44,236 bases of DNA from a virus. Of the stretch, positions 1 through 8,317 are shown piece after piece (the first letter of the stretch is position 1; each line of letters starts with the position of its first letter). Below the pieces are notes generated by a model. The model was not told the origin of the DNA, ran no database searches, and worked only from the letters and a program-made list of their open reading frames with translations. A program made the translations under genes and the position numbers. Location of the stretch: IMG/VR virus record IMGVR_UViG_3300030116_007542, positions 1 through 44,236 of that record. One strand, written 5' to 3'.

Positions 1-122
1 CCGTCACACATTCTCATAAAAACTAATTCCCAACTACTTCGATAAGTTGGTGTATGCTTACCAAAGTATTTTCCGGGATTTTTACAAACATATTTTCCTT
101 GATCGTACTTTCGTCTTCGCAT
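1..122 (-). CDS. 4: Head completion protein gp4 (5' part only)
   Basis: An ATG at 120-122 on the minus strand opens a frame that runs off the left window edge, so about 40 residues are visible. They include a basic start (MRRRKYDQGKY), a K-N-P-G-K-Y segment and YRSSWELVFMRMCD. This matches my memory of the N-terminus of T4 gp4 (gp50/gp4), a small protein that completes filled heads before tail joining and has an endonuclease-like fold (K-P-K-N-P-x-K-Y, then YRS-WELKFMR). It starts 3 nt after the stop of the upstream tail-tube paralogue, so it is probably co-transcribed with the tail genes. The catalytic part lies outside the window. Confidence 0.75.
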   Translation of the reverse strand, partial: MRRRKYDQGKYVCKNPGKYFGKHTPTYRSSWELVFMRMCD

Positions 123-125
123 TAA

Positions 126-887
126 TCATCCTATTACATCAGTAAATGAATCTGCGATATTTAATCTGCTACTAACAGATCTAGATTGGTCATCATTGTT
201 GCTTTCGTCGCTTTGGTTAGCAAGATAATGTACTTGCTCAAAACTAATATTCATTGTCCATGTAATTGGATCCGAAGATCCATAGTCTAATGTATCATGT
301 GAAATACTATTAACCGTTGGATTATATAAAACTATTGGGTCTAATTTTTTTACATTTTCTAATGTAAGTTCATCTGGCCAGCCTCTACTAATTATAATTT
401 CTTGAATAAAATTCTTTTGGTATAGATAAGTAGGTGGATTAAAACCAAATCCTCCGCCCCAGTCTCCGCTTTCTGAATCTGGTGTTACAGAATCATATCG
501 TCTTATTTTAGATGGAGAATTTATTCTATCTTTATAGTAATACTTAAAATAATTTTGATATAATGTTTGAAATGTATTATCAACAGTATCAAAAAAAACT
601 ATATTAATAGGATTATATTGATATCCTGTTTGTATAACTCTTTTTCTATTATATTGATTTACTACCTGTGTATCAAACTGCACTGATGGTAAATCAATTT
701 GAACTGCTAGTGGGTAAGGCACCGATCTTGTTGTATCTCGTTGACTGTCGTCCCCGTCGTCCTTTGAGAGTTTGGCTGTTTGAAACTGGACGTAAAAGTT
801 AAACTTTTGTCGGGGCCTTAATTCCATAGGCTCCCCGTAAGGAGCTATAGTGTTAAATTCTCGTTCTGCTAACGTATATGCTGACAT
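126..887 (-). CDS. Tail tube protein paralogue (gp19-like)
   Basis: 253 residues. The N-terminal part (RPRQKFNFYVQFQTA) and the C-terminal part (a strand with ISHDTLDYGSSDPITWTMNISFE split around residues 195-215) have the pattern of T4 tail-tube fold proteins: a phospholipid-binding-like beta barrel opening with F-x-V-x-F and closing with a strand that builds the tube. It directly follows gp19, with its ATG sharing one base with the gp19 stop. Marine T4-like phages often have two gp19-type genes. The second may be a tube terminator or a baseplate-proximal tube protein such as gp54; I cannot separate these. A loop rich in Asp and Ser (about residues 40-55) is specific to this copy. Confidence 0.6.
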   Translation of the reverse strand: MSAYTLAEREFNTIAPYGEPMELRPRQKFNFYVQFQTAKLSKDDGDDSQRDTTRSVPYPLAVQIDLPSVQFDTQVVNQYNRKRVIQTGYQYNPINIVFFDTVDNTFQTLYQNYFKYYYKDRINSPSKIRRYDSVTPDSESGDWGGGFGFNPPTYLYQKNFIQEIIISRGWPDELTLENVKKLDPIVLYNPTVNSISHDTLDYGSSDPITWTMNISFEQVHYLANQSDESNNDDQSRSVSSRLNIADSFTDVIG

Positions 888-1510
888 TAGTTACTAGACG
901 TTGCGCCTACATTAAGTCTAGATGGCGCCCGACTTAGAATTGCCAAGCCGTTAGCTCCCGTCTGTTCGGCATTGTCATATCTAATTGTCATTGTTACTGT
1001 CTGTGCATCATTATTACCGTAGTTACTCTCACCATATTGTATTTGTTGCAAATAACACCCACTTAAACTCCAAGCATCTAGAATATTTTCTTCTGCAACC
1101 GGATTTGCTCCGTCCAATGTTTCAATTAAAGTTGAAAACTTATAATTGACAGCGGCTACTGGTGCACTCTGTGCTGAGTGATCCATTTGATTTTGAATCT
1201 GAGCACCAATTGCTTTAATTACATGTCCATCGACATCGTCTCTAATTACACACTGAACTGGATTCCAGGTATGTTTACCTGCTAGATATACTCTTGAATT
1301 GTATACTTCAAGAGTAATGTCATCGTGTGTTAAATCAGGCCTTCCAATACTCACTAAGTTTCTTGTGAGCCTGATCAAACTATCAGTAGCGTTACTGCCA
1401 CCTAAGTTTTGAAATGTAACTCTAAACCTATATTGTAATTTAGGCATTAGAGTTGTACCTTCTGGTTGTGTTCCATCAACAGGTACTTTAAAATTGCTTA
1501 AAACAGCCAT
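887..1510 (-). CDS. 19: Tail tube protein gp19
   Basis: 207 residues from the ATG at 1508-1510. I chose this over an ATG four codons upstream because GGAGAG lies just before it and would otherwise be inside the gene. The product reads MAVLSNFKVP, then a basic-aromatic strand (LQYRFRVTFQNLGG), a central AGKHTWNPVQCVIRDD segment and a C-terminal strand ending TVTMTIRYDNAEQ. This is the layout of T4 gp19, the inner tube subunit that stacks in hexameric rings inside the sheath. T4 gp19 is 163 residues; the extra length is in loops. Its position right after gp18 is the normal T4 order. A late-promoter-like motif lies about 25 nt upstream. Confidence 0.85.
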   Translation of the reverse strand: MAVLSNFKVPVDGTQPEGTTLMPKLQYRFRVTFQNLGGSNATDSLIRLTRNLVSIGRPDLTHDDITLEVYNSRVYLAGKHTWNPVQCVIRDDVDGHVIKAIGAQIQNQMDHSAQSAPVAAVNYKFSTLIETLDGANPVAEENILDAWSLSGCYLQQIQYGESNYGNNDAQTVTMTIRYDNAEQTGANGLAILSRAPSRLNVGATSSN

Positions 1511-1533
1511 TATACTCTCCAAGTCGTTTCTAG

Positions 1534-1542
1534 TATTTATTA
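1534..1542 (-). promoter_or_regulatory. Late-promoter-like motif upstream of gp19
   Basis: The minus strand reads TAATAAATA in the leader between gp18 and gp19. This resembles the T4 late promoter box TATAAATA, which is read by gp55 with the gp45 clamp. It lies 24 nt before the gp19 ATG. The same core recurs before other virion genes in this window. Confidence 0.5.
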
Positions 1543-1606
1543 AATTTAGACAAATTTTGAGAAGCGGTATGCAGTGGCTACCAAATTAGGCGCCACTGCA
1601 TAAAGA

Positions 1607-4330
1607 TTAACTAGTACTGGAAAGTTTGCCAGTATTTAGAATTCTTACAGGTATGTAAATAAATTCTGCGGCTTTTGTAGGTTCGATACCAATATCAACA
1701 TAAAGTTCATTTCGATCAATTCTTGCAGGTGTATTATTACTTGTATCACACACTACTGCAAAGTCATACAATCCACGTTTTGCTTGTATGTCCCCTAAAA
1801 ATCTTTCGATCATGTCTTTAATATTAGCTCTCGTTAGTGTATCGTTAGGTTCAAAAATAAACGGTCTTACAATCTTATCAAGACGTTCTCTTAAGTATAT
1901 CACTAAACGAGAAACATTAATTCTATCTAATGCACTCGTTGCGGAATACAGAGTTTTTTGTCCCCAAACACATATACCTTCGCCTGGAAAATTTGCTATT
2001 GGATTTACTTTTTTACCATACAACGTGTCTCTCAAACCTTGTGTTAGTGCTACTGGTGCAAATTCACTTTCGCTATCTAGATATCCAACGTTTGTAGCAT
2101 TTTGTACTGAACCTCTTGCAATACCTGCTGGTGCAAACCACGGATAAGCAACATTATCATTATATGCTAATGTTCGCATAATAATATGACTTGCTGGTTG
2201 AGCTACTGTAAACCCGTCAACGTTTGTTGTTAATGCTACACCTGGATAGTAAGTACCCATTTTATCGTTCTTAGGACTTACTAATCCAACTTCGCCATTT
2301 TCTGATGCACTTGTACCATCAATCCATGTGCTAATATCTGTTGCTTTGTTAGCAAGTCTCATTGGAGAATCAATAATACAGAATGCAGTCTCTTTTCTAT
2401 CAATTGATAGAGTAGACATTTCGTCTGCACATTCTGGATATCCAGGAGTTGCAATTAAATTAAAACTTAATGTTTCTGCTCTTAAATCATCGTCTGATAA
2501 TGCGGCTTGCATTGCAATAACAATAACTTTTCTTTGTGCTTTTCTACCAAATAATCCCGATCCATCGGCGGCTGTTCCGCTTGCTGAACGCCATTTCCAT
2601 GTAGTTGCTAATGACGTATCGTATTTTCTAACATTATATGAAGAACGACATAAGTTCATTGCAAGTATTCCGTCCGGATATAATGCTGGATTTGGTCCAC
2701 CTGTTAAAACAGTTGCACCAGTTGATGCATTTGTTGTGTCGCCAGCAGTTTCAGTAATGTCTGCAAATACAATACCATTTGGTGTAGACTGATCTGAACT
2801 GTCACGTGTTACCCAGGCTGAAGTACTAGAATTATACACTTTAAATACCATGTCACCGCCTGTTGTGTCAATCCATAAATCATTGTTACTTGGACCAGTA
2901 GGTGCCGTAGTACCTACAGAACTAATTGCTTTTGGTACCCAAAGTCCTGTGCTTTTTATATACATATCAAATGAGGCTGTTGTAGTGGTACTATCATACC
3001 AATATGTTCCGTCAGTTGTATCGCCTGTTAATGCTGTCGGGCTACTTTGTAATTGACCTGTTGCAGTACCGACAGTAATGGTTGCCCATGCACCTGCTCC
3101 ATCAGAAGTTTTAACAACCATCTCTGGATCACCAGTTGCACTATCAATAGCATCGATATAAATTTCACCTGCGGCTGGTGTTGATCCGCCGTCAATTTTT
3201 ACAGTTACATCGCCTTGTACTAATCCTGTGTCGGCTGTTCCGCCTACTGTAATTGCAGTAATTTTACCAGTTGAATCAACAGATGCGGTTGCAGTTCTGT
3301 TTGTTGCACCGGATAATGTAATGGTTGGTAAATCGCTTGCACTATATCCTGATCCACCGTCGTCAACTGTAATACTAGCAACGTCACCGGCTGTAATAAC
3401 TGCGGTTCCAAATGCTTGTGATCCAACGCCAAAACGTCCTGGTGAATTTGCTTCTGTATCAGTAAATAACACCGGTACTGTCTTAGTTACCCATCCAGCA
3501 GTCGATGAACTATATTTTTTCATAACAACATTCATTCCAGCATTTGGTGATGTTGTCTTAACCCAAACATCATATCTGTTTGGACTTGCTGGTACACTTG
3601 TATGTGGATTTACATATACGTTTGTTGATGCATAACTTCCGCCAAGTGCTTGTAAATCTGTTTCTCTAACTTCTGTCCATACTGCTGATGCAGTCTTTTT
3701 ATAATATCTCCATCCTGCTAATGTTGTTCCTGCTGAATCAATTGTAACAATTGCATATGAATCAACCGCTAATGCCGCTACTGTACTGATAGCATTATTA
3801 GGAACTGCACTTGCGGCAGTACCTGTTACTTCGGCACTTGTTAATACAGTTGGAGTCTTGCTTACCCAAGCACCAGCACTATCTGCTTCAAAAATACCAA
3901 ATGTTGTTGAGGTTGTGTCAAACCATACTTGACCATCATTAGGTGGTCCTTTTGGCTCTGTCGCAGTTGCTTCTAATTCGGTAGTATTAATGTTTGCTCT
4001 TACAACATAGGCCCGACTTGCTATTCCTAAAAAGGAATATGCGGCTAACAAACCAAATTCATTTGTTTCGTGTCCGTGTACTGGAGTTCCGCTTGATACT
4101 TTAAATGTAGGATCTCCATAACTATTAAGTAAATCTCGTTGACTAGTAATAAGATATACTTTTCCAGCGGTTGCTGAAGTTGTATACGGTGCAGTGGTTG
4201 TGCCGTCTGTCAATTTTTTATCTTGCCCTGTTGCAATGATAAACATTGGTACTGTACCAGTTCCAACACTGGCGTAAAATGATTCGTCAGTTACCGAAAC
4301 ACTGACTCCTGGTGATACTAAAGTTGCCAT
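1607..4330 (-). CDS. 18: Tail sheath protein gp18 with large insertions
   Basis: 907 residues against 659 in T4. The N-terminus (MATLVSPGVSVSVTDES) and the C-terminal domain are typical of myovirus contractile sheaths. The C-terminal domain carries RLVIYLRERL, a stretch with FEPND, then DIGIEPTKAAEFIYIPVRI at the end. These parts form the conserved sheath core that contracts around the gp19 tube. Residues about 125-510 are a serine/threonine-rich insertion. It holds several copies of a module with P..G..W.DTT and a closing W (near residues 128-155, 248-285, 440-470 and 483-512) and a DDGGSGY segment. These probably decorate the sheath surface. The gene is preceded by a late-type motif and followed by gp19. 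Confidence 0.9.
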   Translation of the reverse strand: MATLVSPGVSVSVTDESFYASVGTGTVPMFIIATGQDKKLTDGTTTAPYTTSATAGKVYLITSQRDLLNSYGDPTFKVSSGTPVHGHETNEFGLLAAYSFLGIASRAYVVRANINTTELEATATEPKGPPNDGQVWFDTTSTTFGIFEADSAGAWVSKTPTVLTSAEVTGTAASAVPNNAISTVAALAVDSYAIVTIDSAGTTLAGWRYYKKTASAVWTEVRETDLQALGGSYASTNVYVNPHTSVPASPNRYDVWVKTTSPNAGMNVVMKKYSSSTAGWVTKTVPVLFTDTEANSPGRFGVGSQAFGTAVITAGDVASITVDDGGSGYSASDLPTITLSGATNRTATASVDSTGKITAITVGGTADTGLVQGDVTVKIDGGSTPAAGEIYIDAIDSATGDPEMVVKTSDGAGAWATITVGTATGQLQSSPTALTGDTTDGTYWYDSTTTTASFDMYIKSTGLWVPKAISSVGTTAPTGPSNNDLWIDTTGGDMVFKVYNSSTSAWVTRDSSDQSTPNGIVFADITETAGDTTNASTGATVLTGGPNPALYPDGILAMNLCRSSYNVRKYDTSLATTWKWRSASGTAADGSGLFGRKAQRKVIVIAMQAALSDDDLRAETLSFNLIATPGYPECADEMSTLSIDRKETAFCIIDSPMRLANKATDISTWIDGTSASENGEVGLVSPKNDKMGTYYPGVALTTNVDGFTVAQPASHIIMRTLAYNDNVAYPWFAPAGIARGSVQNATNVGYLDSESEFAPVALTQGLRDTLYGKKVNPIANFPGEGICVWGQKTLYSATSALDRINVSRLVIYLRERLDKIVRPFIFEPNDTLTRANIKDMIERFLGDIQAKRGLYDFAVVCDTSNNTPARIDRNELYVDIGIEPTKAAEFIYIPVRILNTGKLSSTS

Positions 4331-4365
4331 TTAGTCTTCCTTAAAATTATAGGTCTCTTTTACAT

Positions 4366-4373
4366 ATTTATGT
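4366..4373 (-). promoter_or_regulatory. Late-promoter-like motif upstream of gp18
   Basis: The minus strand reads CATAAATA, followed by TG, 36 nt before the gp18 ATG. It differs from the T4 late box TATAAATA only at the first base and fits the set of similar boxes before other virion genes here. Confidence 0.45.
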
Positions 4374-4395
4374 GGTATTTGGTATATAGTGGCGT

Positions 4396-5145
4396 TTAAC
4401 CGATGAGAAAATGGAGCGGATCGCCCCCATCTGAGTAGGTTACAATCTCTTGATCTAGTTTATCCATTGCGGCTTGTGCATCTGCACGTAATGCTTCGCC
4501 ATTTAGTGTAGTACCGCCTTGTGGACCTGCAATTTGACTGAACTTGCTTCTTGCTTCTGCTATTATTAATTTTGCTTCTGCTACTGCCCAACTTCGACAC
4601 CAATAACCAGCATATGTATCGCTTAGTAAATCGGCTTCAGGTCTAAAATTGTAACAATGCAAAATAACATTTTCGTCGTTACTTTTTATTTTTCGTTGAA
4701 TTGATAATGTTTTGCTACTAGGCTTCCATGTAAACATATATTCACTACCAAACATTCTGCCAAGCATTTCCCTATGCTCAGAATATGCTTCAAAAGTTAA
4801 CAAACCGCCAGCTCGTCCCGAATGTAACAAATACGTATTAAGATATGCCGCTTCAAATGGTTCAACATCATTACCATATGTTGTTCCAGAAATACCTGTT
4901 ACTGTTCTGTAGATATCCTTTACCTCAATAACTTCATCTGGCAAAACATAATCACTAACTTCTTTTGTTAGTGAAAGTACCATATAACTTTCTTCTGTAG
5001 AATTTGATGAACGTTGTCTATAACGGTCTAGTGCATGATCAATACTTAAATTGTAATGATCAGCATCTAATTCAATATCTACAATACCGCCACCGAGGCT
5101 AAGTTCTATATCTTTGATTAATTTTTGTCGCTGAGACTGAGCCAT
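4396..5145 (-). CDS. 13: Neck protein gp13
   Basis: 249 residues (T4 gp13 is 309). The N-terminus, LIKDIELSLGGGIVDIELD followed by a helix ending ALDRYRQR, parallels the T4 gp13 opening, where a rank of hydrophobic residues precedes VELTPDQ and RALELYGEY. The C-terminus also parallels T4: an aromatic WCRSWAVAEAK helix, a GG-TTLNGEALRADA turn like the T4 GGVTIDGQRLIEEA, and a final F-LIG like T4 FGILVG. gp13 forms the neck collar with gp14, sealing the filled head and receiving the tail. Here it sits directly upstream of gp18, while gp14 lies about 13.5 kb away on the other strand. Confidence 0.8.
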   Translation of the reverse strand: MAQSQRQKLIKDIELSLGGGIVDIELDADHYNLSIDHALDRYRQRSSNSTEESYMVLSLTKEVSDYVLPDEVIEVKDIYRTVTGISGTTYGNDVEPFEAAYLNTYLLHSGRAGGLLTFEAYSEHREMLGRMFGSEYMFTWKPSSKTLSIQRKIKSNDENVILHCYNFRPEADLLSDTYAGYWCRSWAVAEAKLIIAEARSKFSQIAGPQGGTTLNGEALRADAQAAMDKLDQEIVTYSDGGDPLHFLIG

Positions 5146-5162
5146 ACAACTACCTTTTACAA

Positions 5163-5171
5163 TATTTATTA
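5163..5171 (-). promoter_or_regulatory. Late-promoter-like motif upstream of gp13
   Basis: The minus strand reads TAATAAATA 17 nt before the gp13 ATG. It is identical to the box before gp19 and close to the T4 late consensus TATAAATA. Confidence 0.5.
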
Positions 5172-5210
5172 AGGAGAATGTATACTAAGGTAGTTGTATA
5201 AGCTCGAGAC

Positions 5211-6389
5211 CTATTTAAAAACTTTGAGGATTATTGTATCGTCACCAAATCGGGGAGTTAAACGGGTTTCTACTGCATTTACATCCGTAAACCATTTATC
5301 AAACTTAGTTCTACTAAGTCCTTTACACTCTTTTAATTGATCTTTAGGTTTTCTAAGTGTCTTTCTAACACTTAGTTTTTCATTTACATTTAATATAGTT
5401 GTACCCTTTGCCTTAAAACCCATACTATCGTCTGCAATTAATACTCCAATTTTTCTAAACTTAGTTTGGTAAATTATTGCCGCCGTTGCTCCAATTAATG
5501 TTACTGGTTTTTCACTTACAATTCCTAATTCGTCATTCTTAACACAATATTTTAATTTAGCAACTTGTTTTTCGGCACTCTTAGGTTTCTTTGTACGTTG
5601 TTTTCTATTAGCAAGAGATTCTCCAATAATCATATCACATGCATCAATTACATCCTGTAAAAACTTTACAAAACGATGTTTATCTGATGTTGACATATGT
5701 GAATAACCTTCGATTAAATCTTCGTCGGATTTAAGAAGTGCTTGATTAATCTCATCAAGTTCTAATTGGTATTCTTTTTTAATAACTCTTGCATGAGCTT
5801 GATTACAACCATTAGCTCTTAAATAATCAAGTGGTTTATTTTGCAAAGAAACTAATGCCCATGTGTCTCCTTGTCCTGTACACATATCTTTCCACTTTTC
5901 TAATTCAGCACCAATATCAAATGCTTGCTCTTTAACACGTTCTTGAATTGTTGGTCCTACTTGACGTTCTTCTTTCTTTTCTTCTTTTTGTTCTTGTTTA
6001 TTAAAACCTTGTGTACAAAGATAATCAATATGTCTATCTAGTTTTTCCTGTACTAATTCGTCAAACTCTGCACCATTAATTGCCATCTTTGCAAGCCATC
6101 CATATGTTGACAAAACAAATACATCTGGACATGCTTTTACCATTTTAGAATCATCTTGACGATTTCGTTCAACTAAGTATTCTACTATGAATTTTTTAGC
6201 ATCCTTTACATTATGATGATAATTGTAATAATTAAATCCCCATGAAATTTCACTATTAGTAACCGGTCCTGTATATATAGGCTCTGGTCCAGTATACTTT
6301 TCATCAAGATTTTTTTGTGTTATTCGCTTTTTCTTTTTAGGAGCAACTTTTAATAAATTTCCACCTGTTTTTTTTCTTGCTTTTGGCAT
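5211..6389 (-). CDS. Lysine-rich protein of unknown function
   Basis: 392 residues, not recognised. The N-terminal 35 residues are very basic (KARKKTGG, then KKKKRITQK). A central charged stretch near residue 135 (KQEQKEEKKEER) looks helical or disordered. The C-terminal part is richer in beta-type sequence and contains CKGLSRTKFDKWF. The basic start suggests nucleic-acid or nucleoprotein binding, but no catalytic motif is visible. The gene lies just downstream of tRNA-Trp and may be read from the sigma70-type promoter at 7038-7065. I expect homologues in other marine T4-like phages but cannot verify this here. Confidence 0.7.
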   Translation of the reverse strand: MPKARKKTGGNLLKVAPKKKKRITQKNLDEKYTGPEPIYTGPVTNSEISWGFNYYNYHHNVKDAKKFIVEYLVERNRQDDSKMVKACPDVFVLSTYGWLAKMAINGAEFDELVQEKLDRHIDYLCTQGFNKQEQKEEKKEERQVGPTIQERVKEQAFDIGAELEKWKDMCTGQGDTWALVSLQNKPLDYLRANGCNQAHARVIKKEYQLELDEINQALLKSDEDLIEGYSHMSTSDKHRFVKFLQDVIDACDMIIGESLANRKQRTKKPKSAEKQVAKLKYCVKNDELGIVSEKPVTLIGATAAIIYQTKFRKIGVLIADDSMGFKAKGTTILNVNEKLSVRKTLRKPKDQLKECKGLSRTKFDKWFTDVNAVETRLTPRFGDDTIILKVFK

Positions 6390-6408
6390 ACTGTTCCTTT
6401 GTTAAAGT

Positions 6409-6485
6409 TGGCAGACCATCTAGGATTCGAACCCAGACTTGGAGGGTTGGAGCCTCCCGTGCTAATCCATTGACACTAATGGCCT
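6409..6485 (-). tRNA. tRNA-Trp (anticodon CCA)
   Basis: Read on the minus strand, a 7-bp acceptor stem (AGGCCAT with ATGGTCT, one G-T) closes a full cloverleaf. The D stem is GTGT/GCAC. The anticodon stem GGAGG/CCTCC has loop CTCCAAC, so the anticodon is CCA. The T arm carries TTCGAAT. Discriminator G is followed by an encoded CCA. The first two bases overlap the TAG stop of the zinc-ribbon gene upstream, so the tRNA must be cut from that transcript. Confidence 0.93.
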
Positions 6486-6999
6486 ATATGTTTTGTGTAT
6501 GAGTACATGCTGGATAACTGGAACATCCCATAAAATCTTTCTTGGAACGTTTTGCAGTTCTCTTAACAAGTAAACTCTCACACTTTGGACAAATGTGTTC
6601 TCCGTCGGCAACATACTTCCAAAGCTCTCTAGCTCTTTCTTTCATATTTGAAAAAGCATTTACTGTTCTATTTACTCTACGTTCTGCTTTAACTGGACGA
6701 TCCTTTTTAAGATCGTACAATGTAACACGAATCGCATCTGAACCTATTTCCCGTGTTTTTTTAGTTCTTCTATCTACAGATGAAAAAATACGGATGGAGT
6801 AACGGAAGTCATCGCCTTTTAAGGCTCTCATAAAATCTTCAGGATTTTCATGTTTGATAACACGCTCAAAAACATATTCATTTGCATTAATGCCAAATCC
6901 TTCTGATTCAGGAGCAACATCATTAATACACTTGAACCCCATTTCGTCAACTAAAACTTTTTGTGCCTGATCAAATGTGAATTCAACGTATCCTGACAT
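6484..6999 (-). CDS. Protein with C-terminal topoisomerase-type zinc ribbon
   Basis: 171 residues. The C-terminal 35 residues hold a four-cysteine zinc ribbon: CPKC at 137-140, then Cys159 and Cys165 in GCSSYPAC. This is the pattern of the small zinc domains at the end of bacterial type IA topoisomerases, which bind single-stranded DNA. The first 130 residues (a mixed alpha/beta region with RYSIRIFSSVDRR) are not recognised and contain no topoisomerase catalytic domain. A role in DNA or RNA binding is inference. A near-consensus sigma70 promoter lies about 40 nt upstream, with AAAGGCA just before the ATG, so early expression is likely. The stop codon lies within tRNA-Trp. Confidence 0.75.
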   Translation of the reverse strand: MSGYVEFTFDQAQKVLVDEMGFKCINDVAPESEGFGINANEYVFERVIKHENPEDFMRALKGDDFRYSIRIFSSVDRRTKKTREIGSDAIRVTLYDLKKDRPVKAERRVNRTVNAFSNMKERARELWKYVADGEHICPKCESLLVKRTAKRSKKDFMGCSSYPACTHTQNI

Positions 7000-7037
7000 A
7001 AAGTGCCTTTTTGTTAATGTTTTAACGTAATATAAAC

Positions 7038-7065
7038 ATTATACTATCATATAAGCAAATGTCAA
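7038..7065 (-). promoter_or_regulatory. Sigma70-type promoter for the zinc-ribbon gene and tRNA-Trp
   Basis: On the minus strand TTGACA (7060-7065) and TATAAT (7038-7043) are separated by 16 nt and preceded by GG. Both hexamers match the bacterial consensus. The site lies in the 83-nt gap between two minus-strand genes, with the ATG of the zinc-ribbon gene at 6999. Confidence 0.8.
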
Positions 7066-7082
7066 CCAAAAAAAGTTATATT

Positions 7083-7568
7083 TTATTCAAGAGGATCGTA
7101 ATTTTTCTTAGGCATAGTTTTTGTAAAATCAAACTTATAAAATTCTAAGAATCCTCTTTGTTCCTTAGTGCCGTCGCTATTTTCTTGTGTGCCGTCTTGA
7201 TACTCACCTGCAATTACTTCACCGGCTTCCATTGCTTGACTTGCTTGTTCTTGTTTTTTATGTTCAGGTTCTGTATAAGGAACTTTATATGCAGTAGGAT
7301 CTATGTCGCCTTCGTGAATAACCCAATAATAAATCCAATCCGGTTCTTTTACTGCCGAAGACAATAACATAAATTTACCCTTCTTAATACTTTCAGTAGG
7401 ATACCCTAATAACCCTTGTATTGTAAGATATGTAGAAACTGTAAGAACCAATACAACAGGAATTACTATAAACATATAAAGTTTATCTTGTCCTTTTTGT
7501 ATTAAATCCCAAATTATTATTGCTAATACAATAACCCATGCTATTATTAAAAAACTAAAAAATACCAT
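7083..7568 (-). CDS. Membrane protein of a proton-channel gene cluster
   Basis: 161 residues, family not recognised. Two hydrophobic helices are visible, at about residues 2-21 and 31-52, followed by a hydrophilic domain of about 105 residues with a glutamine- and glutamate-rich linker and an aromatic, lysine-rich end (FLEFYKFDFTKTM). Its ATG shares one base with the stop of the ExbD/MotB-like gene upstream (TAATG), so the two are translationally coupled. The obvious hypothesis is an accessory subunit of the ExbB/ExbD-like complex encoded just before it. No holin or lysis motif is seen. It is the last gene before the sigma70 promoter of the next unit. Confidence 0.7.
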   Translation of the reverse strand: MVFFSFLIIAWVIVLAIIIWDLIQKGQDKLYMFIVIPVVLVLTVSTYLTIQGLLGYPTESIKKGKFMLLSSAVKEPDWIYYWVIHEGDIDPTAYKVPYTEPEHKKQEQASQAMEAGEVIAGEYQDGTQENSDGTKEQRGFLEFYKFDFTKTMPKKNYDPLE

Positions 7569-8317
7569 TAAAAACCTCCTAATTCATGATCTGGTTCGGC
7601 TACTTCAAGATCTTCAATAATCAACATTGACGGAGGAGGTGAATCGGGTATATTAGGAGCTTCTTCAATTGTTGAAGTACTGGTGCCATGATGAATAGTC
7701 GGCTCGGCGAGCGGCGACTGCTTTCCCGCAAAACGTTTTGGCAGTTTGTTTTTTGAAACTACCCTCCCTTGTTCGTCTACTTTAAATCTAAGTACTGTTT
7801 CTTCTTGCCTATTATGTTTAAGAGTAATTATACTAGAATGTATTTCACTATATGGATTTATTTTTAATATTTGTACATTAACATCTACTGGTCCTTTGTT
7901 ATGTCCTTTCATTGAATATAAATGTATGTTTACAATGAATTCACCAGATGTAATACCACGAACTGTCATAATTTCACGATTTATCCATATTGTTTTCTGT
8001 TCACCATTTGCAAGCATTATAGTATCATTACTATGTCCTAAGTCATCTCTATCTAAATGTAACCAACCTGCATCTCTATTTGGAAATCCTACTATTGTTC
8101 TATTAGGATCTTGCATCCATAAATCTACATCATAATGCGAACGTTCGTCCCATTCCATTATAACCATAAACTCGGCTTTTGCTTCTATGTTTGCTTCTTC
8201 GGTTATTGGATTAATTAAAATAAATGCTATAATAAACAGGAATGCAAAGCCTATTAATACATTAAACAATAAGTCCGTAAATGCTAATGTACTTTTATAT
8301 CGTGATTCACTGTCCAT
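7568..8317 (-). CDS. ExbD/TolR/MotB-like stator subunit with beta-sandwich domain
   Basis: 249 residues. A short cytoplasmic start leads to one transmembrane helix (about 12-35) opening FTDLLFNVLIGFAFLF. Asp15 sits where ExbD, TolR and MotB carry the proton-carrying aspartate. The periplasmic part has no OmpA-like peptidoglycan domain. Instead it contains YDVDLWMQDPN (about residues 61-71) and strands near GEFIVNIHLYS, resembling DUF2135/YfaP-type beta-sandwiches. The last 60 residues are proline-rich and acidic. The gene overlaps the ExbB/MotA-like gene by 11 nt and the next membrane gene by 1 nt. The family call rests on the helix, the aspartate and the paired channel gene. Confidence 0.7.
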   Translation of the reverse strand: MDSESRYKSTLAFTDLLFNVLIGFAFLFIIAFILINPITEEANIEAKAEFMVIMEWDERSHYDVDLWMQDPNRTIVGFPNRDAGWLHLDRDDLGHSNDTIMLANGEQKTIWINREIMTVRGITSGEFIVNIHLYSMKGHNKGPVDVNVQILKINPYSEIHSSIITLKHNRQEETVLRFKVDEQGRVVSKNKLPKRFAGKQSPLAEPTIHHGTSTSTIEEAPNIPDSPPPSMLIIEDLEVAEPDHELGGF

